DNA from: Humitalea rosea
Lineage (GTDB): Bacteria > Pseudomonadota > Alphaproteobacteria > Acetobacterales > Acetobacteraceae
DNA: 56,366 bases
Assembly: GCF_003253705.1 (NCBI RefSeq)
Contig: NZ_QKYU01000030.1
Coordinates: 1-56,366 of the forward strand
Reading direction: 5' to 3'
Shown here: one piece after another, positions 8,531-17,214 of the stretch
Position numbering within the stretch: the first letter of the stretch is position 1
How the letters are laid out: every line of letters starts with the position of its first letter
The notes under the pieces: generated by a model
What the model was told of the DNA's origin: nothing
The model's database searches: none
What the model saw: the letters and a program-made list of their open reading frames with translations, nothing else
Program-made: the position numbers and the translations under genes

Positions 8531-9418
8531 TCAGCGCGCGCGCGCCGCGATGGCGCGCGCCCGCACCAGCAAGGCCTGGGCGCGCTGGACGATCGGGATG
8601 TCGATCATCTTGCCGTCCAGCGCGAAGGAGCCGCGCCCCTCCGCCGCCGCCTCGCGGTCCATGGCCACGATCTTCTCCGCCTTGGCCACCGCCTCGGCGC
8701 TGGGGCTGAAGCCCTCGTTCAGCGCCGGCACCTGCGCCGGATGGATCGCCGAGGCACCGACGAAGCCGAAGCTCGCCGAACGCCGCACCACGCGCAGATA
8801 GGCCGCGATATCCGAGTAGTCGGCGACGGTGCCGATGGTGCCCATCGGCATCAAACCCGCGGCCGTCGCGGCCTGCAGGATCTGCTGCTTGGGCATCAGC
8901 AGCACATCCTCGGTCGGCTCGCCGCCGATCGCGGTCGCGTAATCCTCGGCCCCCAGCGACATCCCCAGCAGGCGCGGCGTGGAGCGGGCGATGGCATGGG
9001 CCTGTGCCAACGGCCCCGGCGCCTCGATCAACGCCAGGAAGCGGATGCCGCCCGCCGGCATCTCGCGCTTCTGTTCGAGGCGGGAAACCAGCTCGTCCAG
9101 CAGCCGCAGATGGTCCGGCCCCTCGACCTTGGTGACCATGATGGCATCGACGCCGGGGATGACCGCGACCTCGAGGTCCCGCACCGCATCCTCCAGCGGC
9201 TGGTTGATGCGGACCAGCACATCCGAGCGGCCCTCGGCGCGGATGCGGGCGACGGCGGCCTCGACCTTGCGGCGGGCATCGGGCTTGTCGCCGGGGGCGA
9301 TGCTGTCCTCCAGGTCGAGCTGGATGGTATCGGCGCCGCGGGAACTGGCCTTGGCCAGGAAGCGCTCCACATTCACCGGCACGAACAGGCCGGAGCGCCA
9401 AACCGGATGCGCGCTCAT
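8531..9418 (-). CDS. HpcH/HpaI-CitE family CoA-ester lyase (malyl/citramalyl-CoA lyase-like)
   Basis: TIM-barrel aldolase of 295 residues, related to citrate lyase beta subunit and to malyl-, citramalyl- and methylmalyl-CoA lyases, which cut 3-hydroxy-dicarboxyl-CoA esters to acetyl-CoA or propionyl-CoA plus an oxoacid. Visible family motifs: RSGLFVPVN at the start, LDLEDS (metal site), VRIN, ALIEAP with the metal-binding Glu, GAEDYA, and FVGASAIHPAQV near the end. It overlaps the CaiB gene by the 4-base ATGA, so the two are translated together. A CoA-transferase upstream of a CoA-ester lyase suggests activation and cleavage of a hydroxylated dicarboxylate such as citramalate or malate; that is inference. 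Confidence 0.85.
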   Translation of the reverse strand: MSAHPVWRSGLFVPVNVERFLAKASSRGADTIQLDLEDSIAPGDKPDARRKVEAAVARIRAEGRSDVLVRINQPLEDAVRDLEVAVIPGVDAIMVTKVEGPDHLRLLDELVSRLEQKREMPAGGIRFLALIEAPGPLAQAHAIARSTPRLLGMSLGAEDYATAIGGEPTEDVLLMPKQQILQAATAAGLMPMGTIGTVADYSDIAAYLRVVRRSASFGFVGASAIHPAQVPALNEGFSPSAEAVAKAEKIVAMDREAAAEGRGSFALDGKMIDIPIVQRAQALLVRARAIAARAR

Positions 9419-10656
9419 GCCGCGGCCACCAGGCCGGAGGTGACGGCGGCCTCGATCTCGGCGGTATCGAACCCCTGCCCGGCAAGGATCTGGCGGCTGT
9501 GCTCGCCAAGGCGCGGCGCCGGGCTGCGGATCGCCCCGGGCGTGCCGGAGAGGCGGGAGGAGACCGCATGCATCGGGAAGCTGCCCATGTCCGCGTCGGG
9601 GTAGTCGGCGACAAGGGCACGCGCCTGCACATGCCGGTCGTGCATGAAGCGGACGATGTTGTTGACCGGGCCGATGGTGACCTCGGCGGCTTCGAAGAAG
9701 GCCACGTTTTCCTCCAATGTACGGGTTCCTACGAAGGCACCGATGATGCCATCGAGCATTTCGCCATTCGCGACCCGCGCCTCATTGGTGCGGAAGCGCG
9801 GATCATCGACCAGATCGCCCCGACCGATCGAGCGCATCACGCGCTCGGCCATGCCCTGGGTGGAGGCGGAGAGGCAGACCCAGCCGTCGTCGCTGGTGCG
9901 ATAGACATTGCGCGGCGCGGCCCCGGTGGAGCGGCTGCCGGTGCGCTGCTTGACCCGGCCGGTCAGCCGGTAGTTCGCCGCCTGCGGGCCGAGTGCCGTG
10001 AACAGCGGGTCCAGCAACGGCAGGTCGATCACCTGCCCCTGCCCGCCATTCACCTCCACTTCGCGCAAGGCCGCCATGGCGGCGAAGGCGCCGGTCAGCC
10101 CGGCGATGGTGTCGGCCAAATACATCGGCGGCAGCACCGGCTCGCGATCGGGGAAGCCGTTCATGTCGGCGAACCCCGCGAAGCCCTCGATCAAGGTGCC
10201 GAAGCCCGGGCGGCGGCTATAGGGCCCATCCTGCCCCCAGCCGGAAATCCGCAGGATGATCAGCCGTGGCTCAAGCTCCAGCAGGACCTCGGGCGAGAGG
10301 CCCATGGCTTCCATCGTGCCAGGCCGGAAGCTTTCCACCAGGATGGCGGCGCCGGGGACGAGGCGGCGGATCAGGGGCACCGCCTCCTTGTGCCGGAAGT
10401 CGATGCACAGGCTGCGCTTGCCGCGGCCATGGACCTTCCAGGCGGTCTCGACGCCCTTCACCCGCCAGCCGCGCAAGGTGTCACCGTCGCGCGGCTCCAC
10501 CTTGTCCACGATGGCACCGAAATCGGCCAAATGCTGCGTCACCGTGTTCCCGGCAACGAGGCGGGAGAGGTCGAGCACGCGCACGCCTTCCAGCGGCCCG
10601 CGCACGCCCGGCGTGTAATCGGCCCGGGGCAGGCCCGTCTCCTCAAGCGGCGGCAT
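9415..10656 (-). CDS. CaiB/BaiF family CoA-transferase (class III)
   Basis: Cytosolic CoA-transferase of 413 residues, moving CoA from a donor thioester to a carboxylic acid. The first domain begins GVRVLDLSRLVAGN; the catalytic Asp is Asp182 in MYLADTIAG; the interlocking fold is suggested by the normal length of about 400. Start taken at 10656 (MPPLEETGL), 14 bp inside the end of the ABC ATPase gene; the frame upstream is only the shadow of that gene. It overlaps the lyase gene by 4 bp. In Chloroflexus a CaiB-type enzyme activates malate and citramalate for a CoA lyase, which is the closest logical parallel I know. Confidence 0.88.
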   Translation of the reverse strand: MPPLEETGLPRADYTPGVRGPLEGVRVLDLSRLVAGNTVTQHLADFGAIVDKVEPRDGDTLRGWRVKGVETAWKVHGRGKRSLCIDFRHKEAVPLIRRLVPGAAILVESFRPGTMEAMGLSPEVLLELEPRLIILRISGWGQDGPYSRRPGFGTLIEGFAGFADMNGFPDREPVLPPMYLADTIAGLTGAFAAMAALREVEVNGGQGQVIDLPLLDPLFTALGPQAANYRLTGRVKQRTGSRSTGAAPRNVYRTSDDGWVCLSASTQGMAERVMRSIGRGDLVDDPRFRTNEARVANGEMLDGIIGAFVGTRTLEENVAFFEAAEVTIGPVNNIVRFMHDRHVQARALVADYPDADMGSFPMHAVSSRLSGTPGAIRSPAPRLGEHSRQILAGQGFDTAEIEAAVTSGLVAAA

Positions 10657-11737
10657 CGGCGACTCCACGAAACAGGATGCCGCCCGCATGGGGCAGCCAT
10701 AGGCGCAGCACATCCTCAGGCGGCGGCTGGCGTGTTTCCAGCCGCAGCACCGCCCCGGCAAGGTCGAGCCCGACCTGCCAATTGCCGCCGACATAGGAGC
10801 GGCTGGTCACGCGGGTATTCAGCACCGACCCGGCCGCATCCGCGGGGCCCGGCGGCGCCACATGCATCTGCTCGGGACGGAAGGCGATGGTCACGCGGCT
10901 GCCGACCTCGGCGGGGCGCGCGGCCACAACCTCCAGCCGCTGGCCATCATCCAGCTCAAGCTGCGCACGACCCGCAGAGGCCCCGGCGACTCGCGCGGGA
11001 AGAAAATTGGTCGTGCCGATGAAATCCGCGACAAAGGGATCGGCAGGGCGTTCGTAGATGTCCTGCGGCGTGCCGATCTGCGCGATGCGGCCGCCGTTCA
11101 TCACCACGATGCGATCGGACAGCGACAGCGCCTCGATCTGATCATGCGTCACATAGATGGTCGTCAAATGCAGCCGCGTCCGCAGTTCCGCGAGCCAGGC
11201 GCGCGCGCGGTCCCGCAACTTGGCGTCGAGATTGGACAGCGGCTCGTCCAGCAGCAGGATCGCCGGGTGATAGACCAGCGTGCGGGCCAGTGCGACGCGC
11301 TGCTGCTGCCCGCCCGAGAGTTCATGCGGATAGCGTGCGGCATAGGGCGCCATCTCCACCAGTTCCAGCACCTCCATCACCCGGCGGCGGCGATCGGCGG
11401 CCGAGACCTTTCGCAAGGTCAACGGGAATACGACATTGTCGAACACGGTCATATGCGGCCAGAGCGCATAGCTCTGGAACACGAGGCCGCAGCTACGCGC
11501 CTCGGGCGGCAGATAGATGCCGCGCGCCGCGTCGAAATAGACGCGGTCGCCCACGGTGATGCGGCCGCCATCGGCGCGATCCAGCCCCGCGACGGCCGCC
11601 AGTGTCGTGGACTTGCCACAGCCCGAAGGGCCGAGCAGCGTGACGAACTCGCCATCCGCGACATGCAGGCTGACGTCATCGACGGCGGTGACGCCACCGA
11701 ACCGTTTGGTCAGCCCCTCGATCACCAGCTCAGCCAT
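10643..11737 (-). CDS. ABC importer ATP-binding protein, Fbp/Pot type
   Basis: ATPase subunit of 364 residues for the neighbouring permease. Walker A GPSGCGKST, Q-loop FQSYALWP, signature LSGGQQQRVALA and Walker B ILLLDEPLSNLDAK appear in order, followed by switch His (YVTHDQIEA) and a C-terminal TOBE-like region (about 240-360). The class serves ferric iron, thiamine, polyamine and some organic-acid or phosphonate importers. It overlaps the permease gene by 8 bp and the CaiB gene by 14 bp, so all belong to one transcript. The presence of CoA enzymes in the same operon argues for an organic substrate rather than iron. Confidence 0.9.
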   Translation of the reverse strand: MAELVIEGLTKRFGGVTAVDDVSLHVADGEFVTLLGPSGCGKSTTLAAVAGLDRADGGRITVGDRVYFDAARGIYLPPEARSCGLVFQSYALWPHMTVFDNVVFPLTLRKVSAADRRRRVMEVLELVEMAPYAARYPHELSGGQQQRVALARTLVYHPAILLLDEPLSNLDAKLRDRARAWLAELRTRLHLTTIYVTHDQIEALSLSDRIVVMNGGRIAQIGTPQDIYERPADPFVADFIGTTNFLPARVAGASAGRAQLELDDGQRLEVVAARPAEVGSRVTIAFRPEQMHVAPPGPADAAGSVLNTRVTSRSYVGGNWQVGLDLAGAVLRLETRQPPPEDVLRLWLPHAGGILFRGVADAAA

Positions 11738-13448
11738 GCAATTTCACCCCGAAGATGCCGCGCACCGCAGCGATGCACAGGGCGATCACCGCCACCTGGA
11801 TCGTCGCCAATGCGGCGACCAGCCCGACCTCGCCCTGCACCCAGAGCTGCAACAGCGTGGTGCCGATGACCTCGCTGCCCGGCGCGAAGAGGAAGATGGC
11901 GGTCGCGTATTCCTTGAAGAAGGAAATGAAGAGGATGGTGAAGCAGCCGACCAGCGCGGGCCGCATCAGCGGCAACATGATGCTCCGGCTGGTGGTCCAC
12001 CAATCGGCCCCCTGCACCCGTGCCGCGCGATCCAGATCGTGACTGACCTGCAGCAGCATGGGCGCCACCGCGCCGATGCCGGCGGGGATGAAGCGCATCG
12101 TGAAAGCGATCACCAGGATCCAGATCGAGTTGCGCAGGCTGCCGAGCCCCGGCACGAGCGCGAAGGCGTAGAAGAAGCCGATGCCCGCCACCACCCCGGG
12201 CACCGCGCGCGGGAACAAGGCGAGGTAGCTCAGCGCGCCCCTGAAGCGGAACTCCGACCGGTGCACGATCACGGCGATGAGGCCGACCAAGGCCGTCGCC
12301 AGCGCGCCGCCCACGATGCTCACGATCAGCGAATTCCAGACCGAGCGGGCATAGACCGGATAGTCGAAGATGGTGACGAAATTCGCCAGCGTCAGCACCT
12401 CGCCCAAGGGGATCATCGGCGACAGGAAGCTCGTGAAGGCGCGCAGCACCAGCACCGCCAAGGGCGCGATAACGGCCGCGAGGATGTAGAGCGCGGCCAG
12501 GATGAACAATGGCCAGCGCAGCACGCCGAGCCGGAACGGCCGCGGCCGCGAGGCCTTGCCGCCAAGGGTGATGAAGCGCCGCGTATTGCCGAGCATGCGG
12601 CCTTGCAACCAGACCAGGAAGCACACGACGACCAGCATCAGCGCGGCGGCGGTCGCGACCAGCCCATGGTCCGGCCGCGGCGAGGAGATGCCGTTGTTGA
12701 ACAGGAAGGTCGTCAGCACGGTGATCCCGGCCGGGTCGCCGAAGATCAGCGGGATCGAAAGAAGCTCGAGCCCCACAGTGAAGTTCAGCACCGCGCTATA
12801 GGCGATGGCCGGCTTCATCAGCGGCAAGGTGATGCGCCACAGGGTACGGAAGGTGCCGGAGCCGGAGACGCGCGCCGCTTCCTCCAGCGACGGATCGGTG
12901 ATCGTGGCCGAGGACAGGCAGTAGATATAGGCGAGCGGCGCCTGCGAGACGCCCGCGATCACCGCCATGCCGCCGAGGGAATAGAGCGTCCAAGGCGCCT
13001 CCCCCAGCAGCGAATCCCAGATCTGCGTGAAGTAGCCGGCCGGGCCATAGACCGCATACCAGCCGAAGGAGAGCACCAGCGCGGAAAGATACAACGGCCA
13101 AAGGAACAGCTCGCCCATCAGCCGTGCCAGCGGCAGATCGGTGCGGCCGAACAGGATGGCGGCCAGCGTGCCGATCCCCTGCGCCACCAGCGTCGTCAGC
13201 CCCGCCAGCACCACCGAGTTGATCAGCACCTGCCCGAAACCATCGGTCCGCGCGAGCTTGGCGAAGTTCCCAAGAGTGAAGGTGTAGCTGTCCTCGTAGA
13301 GCGCCCCGTCCAGCAGCGATTGCAGCAGCACTGGCAACAGCGGCGCCACCACCAGCACAAGCACCAGGATGGCGGTGCCGTACTGGATCGGGATCTCGCG
13401 CGGGAAGGCCGAAGGAGTGGGCGGGGCCTCCGCCACGCTGGTCCGCAT
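11730..13448 (-). CDS. ABC importer permease with two fused transmembrane domains (FbpB/AfuB type)
   Basis: Inner-membrane permease of 572 residues, twice the size of a single binding-protein-dependent permease. Each half carries an EAA loop that docks on the ATPase: EEAARVSGSGTFRTLWRITLP near residue 205 and DRAARVQGADWWTTSRSIMLP near residue 485. This fused arrangement is usual for FbpB/AfuB-like transporters. It sits between the binding protein (3-bp gap) and the ATPase (8-bp overlap). Six or so hydrophobic helices are seen in each half. Confidence 0.9.
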   Translation of the reverse strand: MRTSVAEAPPTPSAFPREIPIQYGTAILVLVLVVAPLLPVLLQSLLDGALYEDSYTFTLGNFAKLARTDGFGQVLINSVVLAGLTTLVAQGIGTLAAILFGRTDLPLARLMGELFLWPLYLSALVLSFGWYAVYGPAGYFTQIWDSLLGEAPWTLYSLGGMAVIAGVSQAPLAYIYCLSSATITDPSLEEAARVSGSGTFRTLWRITLPLMKPAIAYSAVLNFTVGLELLSIPLIFGDPAGITVLTTFLFNNGISSPRPDHGLVATAAALMLVVVCFLVWLQGRMLGNTRRFITLGGKASRPRPFRLGVLRWPLFILAALYILAAVIAPLAVLVLRAFTSFLSPMIPLGEVLTLANFVTIFDYPVYARSVWNSLIVSIVGGALATALVGLIAVIVHRSEFRFRGALSYLALFPRAVPGVVAGIGFFYAFALVPGLGSLRNSIWILVIAFTMRFIPAGIGAVAPMLLQVSHDLDRAARVQGADWWTTSRSIMLPLMRPALVGCFTILFISFFKEYATAIFLFAPGSEVIGTTLLQLWVQGEVGLVAALATIQVAVIALCIAAVRGIFGVKLHG

Positions 13449-13451
13449 GGG

Positions 13452-14567
13452 TCAGCTCACGCCGTAGGCTTGCTTCCAACGATCGATGAAGGGCTGGTAG
13501 TCGTCCAGCATCTTCTGATTGTAGTCGATGAAGGCGATGTTCTGCTCGCCGCCCACCGCCTGCACGATGGAGCTGTAGGTATGGCGGATGCCCTCACCCG
13601 GCTGCACATCCGGCCGCGCCGGAGTCAGCCCGCCGCGCCCGAACGCCGTCTGGCCCTCGGCCGAGGCGATGTAGTCGATCATCAGCTTGGCGGCATTGGG
13701 ATTGCGCGCGCCCTTGGTCGCGGCCATGCCGCGCAGGATGACCGGCTGCCCGTCGGCGATGAAGTTCCAGCCGAGCACACGCGCCCGCGCCGGGTCGTTC
13801 AGCCGCGGCCAGAAGGTGATGGCGGAGACGAACCAGCCCGCGGCATATTCGCCCGAGGTCACCTTCTCCGTCATCGGGCCGCCGGAGCGTTCCCAGCGCG
13901 GCCGCACCGGAGCGAGTTGCTTGAACCAGTCCCAGGCCTGCTCGCCATGCTTCTGCACGAAGCCGAAGTTGGAGGAATAGCCGAAGCCGCCGTTATGCGC
14001 GCCATAGCTCGTGATCTTGTTGCGCCAGCGGCCCTGGTTCTCGACCGCCGTGGCGACGAACTGGGCGAAGCTCTTGGGCTGCTGCGGCTCGGGCACCAGC
14101 ATCTTGTTGAAGATGAAGACCAGCGGATCGGAGGAGATGGTGTAGACGCCAGGCCAGGGCTTCGACCAGGCGGGCCAGGCGGCGCTTTCGGGCGACTCAT
14201 AGGGCATCACCTCGCCCCGGCCCTGGAACTCGATCCAGCCGCCGGGATCGGCGGTGGCGAGCAGATCGGCGCTGCGGCTGTTGGTGCCGCGTTCGGCGAG
14301 GTAGCGCTCGAAGACCTCGCGGGAATTCGGCAGGTCGAGGGTTTCCACCCGCACCTTGGGGTAGCGGCGGTTGAAGCCCTCCAGCACCGGGCGCCAATTC
14401 TCGGGCGACATGATCGAGTAGATCAGCAGCGCGCCCTCTCGCTCGGCGCCCGCCACGATATCCTGGTATCCTTGCGGATAGGAGGCGGGCGCGCCTTGGG
14501 CATGGGCCTTGTTGGCAAGCAGCAGCGCGGGGAGTGCGAGGGTGGTACGACGACCGAGACGGATCAT
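13452..14567 (-). CDS. Extracellular solute-binding protein family 1 (FbpA/AfuA-like)
   Basis: Periplasmic receptor of the ABC importer, 371 residues. An Arg-rich start (RLGRRTTLALPALLLANKAHA) with cleavage after AHA looks like a Sec or possibly Tat signal. The mature part starts with the type-2 binding-protein pattern (IVAGAEREGALLIYS) and later shows ITSYGAHNGGFG and GRGGLTPARPDVQ. Start at 14567 is supported by GGAAGGAAG about 7 bases upstream. It is the first gene of the minus operon of binding protein, permease, ATPase, CoA-transferase and lyase. I see no conserved tyrosine pair that would prove iron binding. Confidence 0.87.
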   Translation of the reverse strand: MIRLGRRTTLALPALLLANKAHAQGAPASYPQGYQDIVAGAEREGALLIYSIMSPENWRPVLEGFNRRYPKVRVETLDLPNSREVFERYLAERGTNSRSADLLATADPGGWIEFQGRGEVMPYESPESAAWPAWSKPWPGVYTISSDPLVFIFNKMLVPEPQQPKSFAQFVATAVENQGRWRNKITSYGAHNGGFGYSSNFGFVQKHGEQAWDWFKQLAPVRPRWERSGGPMTEKVTSGEYAAGWFVSAITFWPRLNDPARARVLGWNFIADGQPVILRGMAATKGARNPNAAKLMIDYIASAEGQTAFGRGGLTPARPDVQPGEGIRHTYSSIVQAVGGEQNIAFIDYNQKMLDDYQPFIDRWKQAYGVS

Positions 14568-14620
14568 GGTGTGCTTCCTTCCCAGGGCGGGACGTCCCTC
14601 CAAACCGAGGCTCGACCCGC

Positions 14621-14649
14621 TGCGCCATTTGGCGCAATTATTGGCGCCA
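14621..14649. promoter_or_regulatory. Operator-like inverted repeat in divergent promoter (probable GntR site)
   Basis: TGCGCCA (14621-14627), two bases, TGGCGCA (14630-14636) is a perfect 7-2-7 inverted repeat. It is followed at 14641-14649 by TTGGCGCCA, a second palindrome sharing TGGCGC. The site lies in the 144-bp spacer between the ABC operon (start 14567) and the GntR gene (start 14712). A/T-rich bases (ATTAT) around the second copy could belong to a promoter. Position and symmetry suggest it binds the GntR protein and controls both directions. Confidence 0.6.
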
Positions 14650-14711
14650 TTATGATAAGCTCAGCTTTTTCCCGCGTGCAACCCCTCCTCGCGACCGAGG
14701 GCTGACCCGGC

Positions 14712-15392
14712 GTGGCCCGAACCCCGGCCGCCAAGCGCCCGCTCGCCGCGGAGATCGCCGTCGCCATACGCTCCGGCGCCTTTCGCGCCGGCGAATGGCT
14801 GCGCCAGGTGGATCTGGAGGAGCATTTCGCCGCCACCCGCTTCGACATCCGTGCCGCCCTGGCGGAGCTGGTCCTGCGGCAGACGGTGGAGCATGTGCCC
14901 AACCGCGGCTTCCGCGTCGCCACGCCCGACCGGCGCCGGCTGCGCGACATGCTGGCGATCCGCGTGCTGCTGGAGGTCGAGGCCGCCCTCGCCGCCCTGC
15001 CCGCCATCGACGATGCGGCGCTGCGCCTGCTCGACGCCAAGGCCGATGCCTTCGACCATGCGGTGGCCGAGGGCGACATGACCAGCCAGAGCGCCACCAA
15101 CGTCGATTTTCACGACACGCTCTATGGCTTCGCGCCGAACCGGGCGCTGGCGGAGCTGATCATCGAGACGCGGGACCGCGCCCGCATGTGGCCGATGGGG
15201 CTCTGGCCCTCGGCGCGCGCGCAACGGCGCAGCGCCGAGGGGCATCGCGCGATCCTGGCGGCGCTGCGCACCCGTGATCCGGCGGAGGTGGCCGCCAGCG
15301 TGCGGGCGCATATCCTGGGCTCGGCCGCGAATGATCCGGCGCTGGACGCGCCGGACGACGAGGGCGAGGCGCCCGCAAGCCAGCGCGGGTAA
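14712..15392 (+). CDS. GntR-family regulator, FCD (FadR) subfamily
   Basis: Transcription regulator of 226 residues. The N-terminal winged helix runs from about residue 9 to 70 (LAAEIAVAIRSGAFRAGEWLRQVDLEEHF, then FDIRAALAELVLRQTVEHVPNRGFRV). The helical FCD effector domain follows (about 75-215) with FDHAV, VDFHDTLYG and HRAILAALRTRD, whose Asp/His residues usually bind a metal and a carboxylate ligand. Start is the GTG at 14712; no in-frame ATG lies nearby. It is divergent from the importer/CoA operon and shares the palindromic spacer with it. The FCD class commonly senses organic acids, which fits. Confidence 0.85.
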   Translation: MARTPAAKRPLAAEIAVAIRSGAFRAGEWLRQVDLEEHFAATRFDIRAALAELVLRQTVEHVPNRGFRVATPDRRRLRDMLAIRVLLEVEAALAALPAIDDAALRLLDAKADAFDHAVAEGDMTSQSATNVDFHDTLYGFAPNRALAELIIETRDRARMWPMGLWPSARAQRRSAEGHRAILAALRTRDPAEVAASVRAHILGSAANDPALDAPDDEGEAPASQRG

Positions 15393-15534
15393 CCACCAGG
15401 ACGCGCCTTGCAAGATGGGATCGCGCTGCATAGCCTCGATCGCGCAACGTCACGCGCGCCCCCAACCCGCGTGTTGCTGCCGGCAAGGCCGCCGAGTCCC
15501 CTTGGCCCAAGAACGAACTTGGAGGATCAATCCA

Positions 15535-16527
15535 ATGGAGACGTCACGGCGCTGCCTCTTCGCGGCGGGCATCGGCACCACCCTCGGCGGCCCCATCCTC
15601 GCGGCCCCCCATGTGGCAAGGGCGCAAACCGGCTGGCCAAGCGAACGGCCGATCCAGGTCATCGTCCCCTTCCCGCCCGGCGGCGGCACCGACGTCAACA
15701 TCCGCGCCATGACGAGCCACTTCCAGCGACATCTGCCGGGGTCGAACTTCGTCGTCATCAACCGGCCCGGCGCGGGCGCCGAGATCGGCTATACCGCGGC
15801 CTTCCAGGCGCCGCCGGATGGCTACACCATCGGGACCATCATCACCCCCAGCCTGCAGACCATCACCATCGAGCGCACGCCGCGCTACACGCTGATGGAC
15901 TTCGCCTACCTCGCCACCATCGTCGAGGATCCGAGCGGCTTCCATGTCTCGCCCAACAGCCCGATCCGCACGGTCGCGGACCTCGTCGCCGCGGCCAAGG
16001 CCAACCCCGGCGCCATCGCCGTCGGCACCGCCGGGGTGGGTTCGGACGACCATCTGCTGATGATCGGGCTGGAGCGTGCCGCCGGCATCAAGCTGAACCA
16101 CATCCCCTTCGCCGGCCAGGCGCCGACGGTGATCGCGCTGATCGGCGAGCATATCCAGGTCGCCTCGATGAACATGGGCGAAAGCGTCGCGCTGATCCGC
16201 GAGAACCGGGTGCGCCCGCTCGCCTCGGCCGGCGCCGCGCGCTTCGCGATGACGCCGGATGTGCCGACCTTCCGCGAGGCCGGCTATCCGCTGGACACCC
16301 GCGTCGTGCGCAGCCTCGTCGCACCCGGCGGCACCCCGCGCGAGATCCAGCGGCGGCTGGAGGAGGTGATCGCCAACACCATGCGCGACCCGCTGTGGAT
16401 CGCCGAGGCCGAGCGGCTGTTCGTGCCGCTGCACTACCTCAACGCCGAACAAACCCGCGACCTGGTGCTGCGTGAGGCCGAGGCGCTGCGCGACGTCTGG
16501 CAGCACGGGCCCTGGCGGGATGTTTAG
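15535..16527 (+). CDS. Bug-type (tripartite tricarboxylate transporter) solute-binding protein
   Basis: Periplasmic binding protein of 330 residues. A Tat-like signal (METSRRCLFAAGIGTTLGG...AHVARAQ, shortened here) precedes the Bug hallmark WPSERPIQVIVPFPPGGGTD and the ligand loop GAEIGYTAAFQAPPDGYT. GGAGG at 15521-15525 supports ATG 15535. No tctA/tctB membrane genes occur in the window, so it must share membrane components encoded elsewhere or act as a sensor, as is common for this family. It lies 142 bp after the GntR gene and 12 bp before the cyclase gene, suggesting one transcript with the two enzymes that follow. Confidence 0.88.
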   Translation: METSRRCLFAAGIGTTLGGPILAAPHVARAQTGWPSERPIQVIVPFPPGGGTDVNIRAMTSHFQRHLPGSNFVVINRPGAGAEIGYTAAFQAPPDGYTIGTIITPSLQTITIERTPRYTLMDFAYLATIVEDPSGFHVSPNSPIRTVADLVAAAKANPGAIAVGTAGVGSDDHLLMIGLERAAGIKLNHIPFAGQAPTVIALIGEHIQVASMNMGESVALIRENRVRPLASAGAARFAMTPDVPTFREAGYPLDTRVVRSLVAPGGTPREIQRRLEEVIANTMRDPLWIAEAERLFVPLHYLNAEQTRDLVLREAEALRDVWQHGPWRDV

Positions 16528-16539
16528 GAGACGACACCG

Positions 16540-17214
16540 ATGCCGCGCCTGATCGACCTCTCCACCCCCATCAAGACCGGCCATTTCCGCTGGGAGGTGG
16601 AGCGCCGCCTCGCCAAGAGCCATGACACCGGTGCGGGCCAGGCGACCTGGGCGGGCTGGAACGTCCATGCCTTCACCCATATGGACAGCCCGCGCCACGT
16701 CGATCCCGAGGGCTTCACCACCGATGCGATCAGCCTGGAGATGACGGTCGGGCCGGGGGCGGTGGTGGATGTCTCCGATGTCGCCACCAATACCGCGATC
16801 GATGTGGAGCGCCTCGCCGCTGCGGGGGCGCATCTTCGGCCCGGCGATTTCGCGCTGATCCGCACCCGCTGGGATGAGCGGGCCAGCATCGACACGCCGG
16901 CCTTCTGGCTGGAGGCGCCATGGATGACGGCGGAGGGCTCGATCTGGCTGCGCGAACGCGGGATCAAGGCGGTCGGCTTCGACTTCCCGCAGGACCACTG
17001 CATCCGCAACTTCCTGACCGGCGCGCCACGCCCGCCGCTGCCGGAGCATGTCACGCATTTCCACCTGCTCGCCCGCGGCGTGATCATGTTCGAATATCTG
17101 TGCAACATGGGCGCCCTGAAAGCCGCGCGAAACCAGGTGGTCGGCCTGCCGCTGCGCCTGCCCGACAGCGACGGCGCGCCCGCGCGCGTCATCGTCATGG
17201 AGGAGGGCGCGTGA
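16540..17214 (+). CDS. Cyclase-family metal hydrolase (kynurenine formamidase-like)
   Basis: Putative metal-dependent hydrolase of 224 residues. It shows the family metal motif as HAFTHMDSPRHVD (HxxTHxDxPxH), with later GDFALIRTRWD and GFDFPQDH regions. Known members open formyl-kynurenine, isatin or cyclic amides and lactones. Substrate cannot be set here; no kynurenine genes are near. It is followed by an SDR whose GTG start overlaps its stop codon (GTGA), a sign of translational coupling. Together with the upstream Bug protein it suggests uptake, ring opening and redox of one small carboxylic compound. Confidence 0.8.
   Translation: MPRLIDLSTPIKTGHFRWEVERRLAKSHDTGAGQATWAGWNVHAFTHMDSPRHVDPEGFTTDAISLEMTVGPGAVVDVSDVATNTAIDVERLAAAGAHLRPGDFALIRTRWDERASIDTPAFWLEAPWMTAEGSIWLRERGIKAVGFDFPQDHCIRNFLTGAPRPPLPEHVTHFHLLARGVIMFEYLCNMGALKAARNQVVGLPLRLPDSDGAPARVIVMEEGA

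Noticed and set aside
8543-8570. CG-alternating stretch near the convergent stop codons of the permease and lyase genes
   Set aside because: Lies inside the lyase coding sequence (Ala/Arg tail), so it is explained by codon use.
9415-10794. Longer start for the CaiB protein
   Set aside because: The 46 extra residues are the shadow of the ABC ATPase gene and lack any CaiB similarity.
10643-14567. Iron uptake as the role of the Fbp-type importer
   Set aside because: Same transporter class handles other ligands, and the operon carries CoA enzymes; no Fur-like site was seen.
11556-14705. 1049-codon open frame on the plus strand opposite the ABC operon
   Set aside because: It mirrors the minus genes, is rich in Arg/Gln/His low-complexity stretches and has no domain; a shadow of high-GC coding DNA.
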